33,661 nt of DNA, taken from assembly GCA_964446235.1 (NCBI GenBank), contig CAYUNW010000010.1:1-33661 (forward strand), given 5' to 3'. Below are positions 33,027 through 33,661 of this stretch, piece by piece; the stretch's first letter is position 1, and each line of letters starts with the position of its first letter. This stretch comes from CAYUNW01 sp964446235. Lineage in GTDB: Bacteria; Patescibacteriota; Microgenomatia; 2-02-FULL-39-11. The translations under genes were made by a program, and so were the position numbers. The notes under the pieces were generated by a model that saw nothing but the letters and a program-made list of their open reading frames with translations, was not told the DNA's origin and did no database searches.

Positions 33027-33661
33027 ATGGCAAATATTAAAATAATCAAAAGAAGGATAAAATCAGCGCAAAACATATCTCAGATTACCAAAGCCATGGA
33101 AATGGTAGCTGCTTCTAAGATGAAAAAAGCTCAGTTGTCTGCAATACTGGGTAAACCGTATGCAGAAAAAATTTATGAAGTTGTGAAAGAACTTGCCAAA
33201 CGTACAGATAAAAAGTATCACCAACTTTTGAAAACTGGAAATAAAAACGGTAAAACATTGGTAATTTTAATTAGCACAAATAAAGGATTATGTGGAGGAT
33301 TAAATACAGTGTTATTCCGTCAGGTTATCAATTGGTATAAAGATGTTCCAAATGTAGAATTTGTCACGCTTGGCAAAAAGAGTGAGAATTTTGTAGTCCG
33401 TTCAAATAATTGTTTAGTCGCTGATTTTTCAGATATTATTCCGTTTACAAATAGCGTCGGTGCTGTGACAAAATTATTTGTTGATGGTTTTTTGGAAGGA
33501 ATTTATAAAGAAATACATATAGTTTTTAATACTTTTATTTCAGCGATGAAACAAGCACCGACAAGAAAAATATTATTACCGATTAGTACGCTTGATAATT
33601 AAGCAGTTAATGATGAAAAATATGCGGATTTTGTCATTGAAAATAATTGGGATTTAAAGCA
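33027..33661 (+). CDS. atpG: ATP synthase F1 subunit gamma, 5' part, with in-frame TAA
   Basis: The N-terminus IKIIKRRIKSAQNISQITKAMEMVAASKMKKAQ is the gamma-shaft helix. LVILISTNKGLCGGLNT is the central Rossmann strand-loop. A TAA at codon 192 (33600-33602) ends the open frame. The same frame continues to the window end with AVNDEKYADFVIENNWDLK, resembling the Asp/Glu-rich and YxFEPS-like segment that normally follows in gamma. The gene is essential for coupling, so the stop is more likely a sequencing error or rare variant than true loss. The rest lies outside the window. Confidence 0.88.

Noticed and set aside
1..33661. CRISPR arrays, insertion sequences, toxin-antitoxin pairs, prophage genes
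   Set aside because: No direct-repeat array, transposase, integrase or phage structural motif was seen on either strand.

Overview
The window is AT-rich, gene-dense bacterial DNA. Genes are short, often overlap by 4 bp (ATGA), and rarely carry strong Shine-Dalgarno sites. The content suggests a reduced genome of the Patescibacteria (Candidate Phyla Radiation), perhaps the Microgenomates/Katanobacteria/Dojkabacteria side. This is inferred from single-domain enzymes, a shortened ATP synthase delta subunit, MurT/GatD and the general economy of the genome. No marker gene was placed phylogenetically. TGA and TAA both end ordinary genes, so the code is the standard bacterial one. A run of 10 Ns inside gatB shows a draft assembly.

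Layout. 1-2.5 kb: tRNA-Val(CAC), then on the minus strand a secreted beta-propeller/lipase gene broken by one in-frame TAA. 2.5-8.8 kb: a seven-gene surface-polysaccharide operon (two methyltransferases, four glycosyltransferases, one Wzy/ligase-type membrane protein). 8.8-9.6 kb: a membrane-anchored Ig-like protein just behind tRNA-Thr(CGT). 9.6-12.1 kb: a complete riboflavin salvage operon, made of an FMN riboswitch, ECF S subunit, ATPase, T subunit and a one-domain riboflavin kinase. 12.1-14.0 kb: an HD-domain protein, divergent from an alpha/beta hydrolase gene broken by one in-frame TGA. 14.0-14.8 kb: tRNA-Gly(CCC), a LysM protein and tRNA-Asp(GTC). 14.9-17.6 kb: polX and htpX.

17.7-25.1 kb is the most interesting stretch. 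murT and gatD (glutamine-dependent amidation of lipid II) overlap a GAF-ANTAR RNA-binding antiterminator gene. Next come a consensus promoter, a dual-hexaloop RNA with the A1/G4 loop bases expected for ANTAR targets, an overlapping intrinsic terminator, and glnA (glutamine synthetase). gatC-gatA-gatB (glutamine-dependent tRNA amidotransferase) follow. The glutamine maker and two glutamine users thus sit side by side, and glnA looks controlled by antitermination from the gene before it.

25.1-29.3 kb: a degenerate GGDEF-like protein whose gene overlaps dnaE. 29.3 kb to the end: the F-type ATP synthase operon (atpZ-like, atpB, atpE, atpF, a short atpH, atpA, and the 5' part of atpG with an in-frame TAA).

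Two themes run through the window. Several promoters put the -10 box exactly 7 nt before the start codon, which predicts leaderless mRNAs. Three genes are each broken by a single in-frame stop with intact family sequence on both sides, which points to sequencing error or strain variation as much as to decay. There is no gene-free stretch over 300 bases: 1969-2313 lies inside the broken lipase gene.
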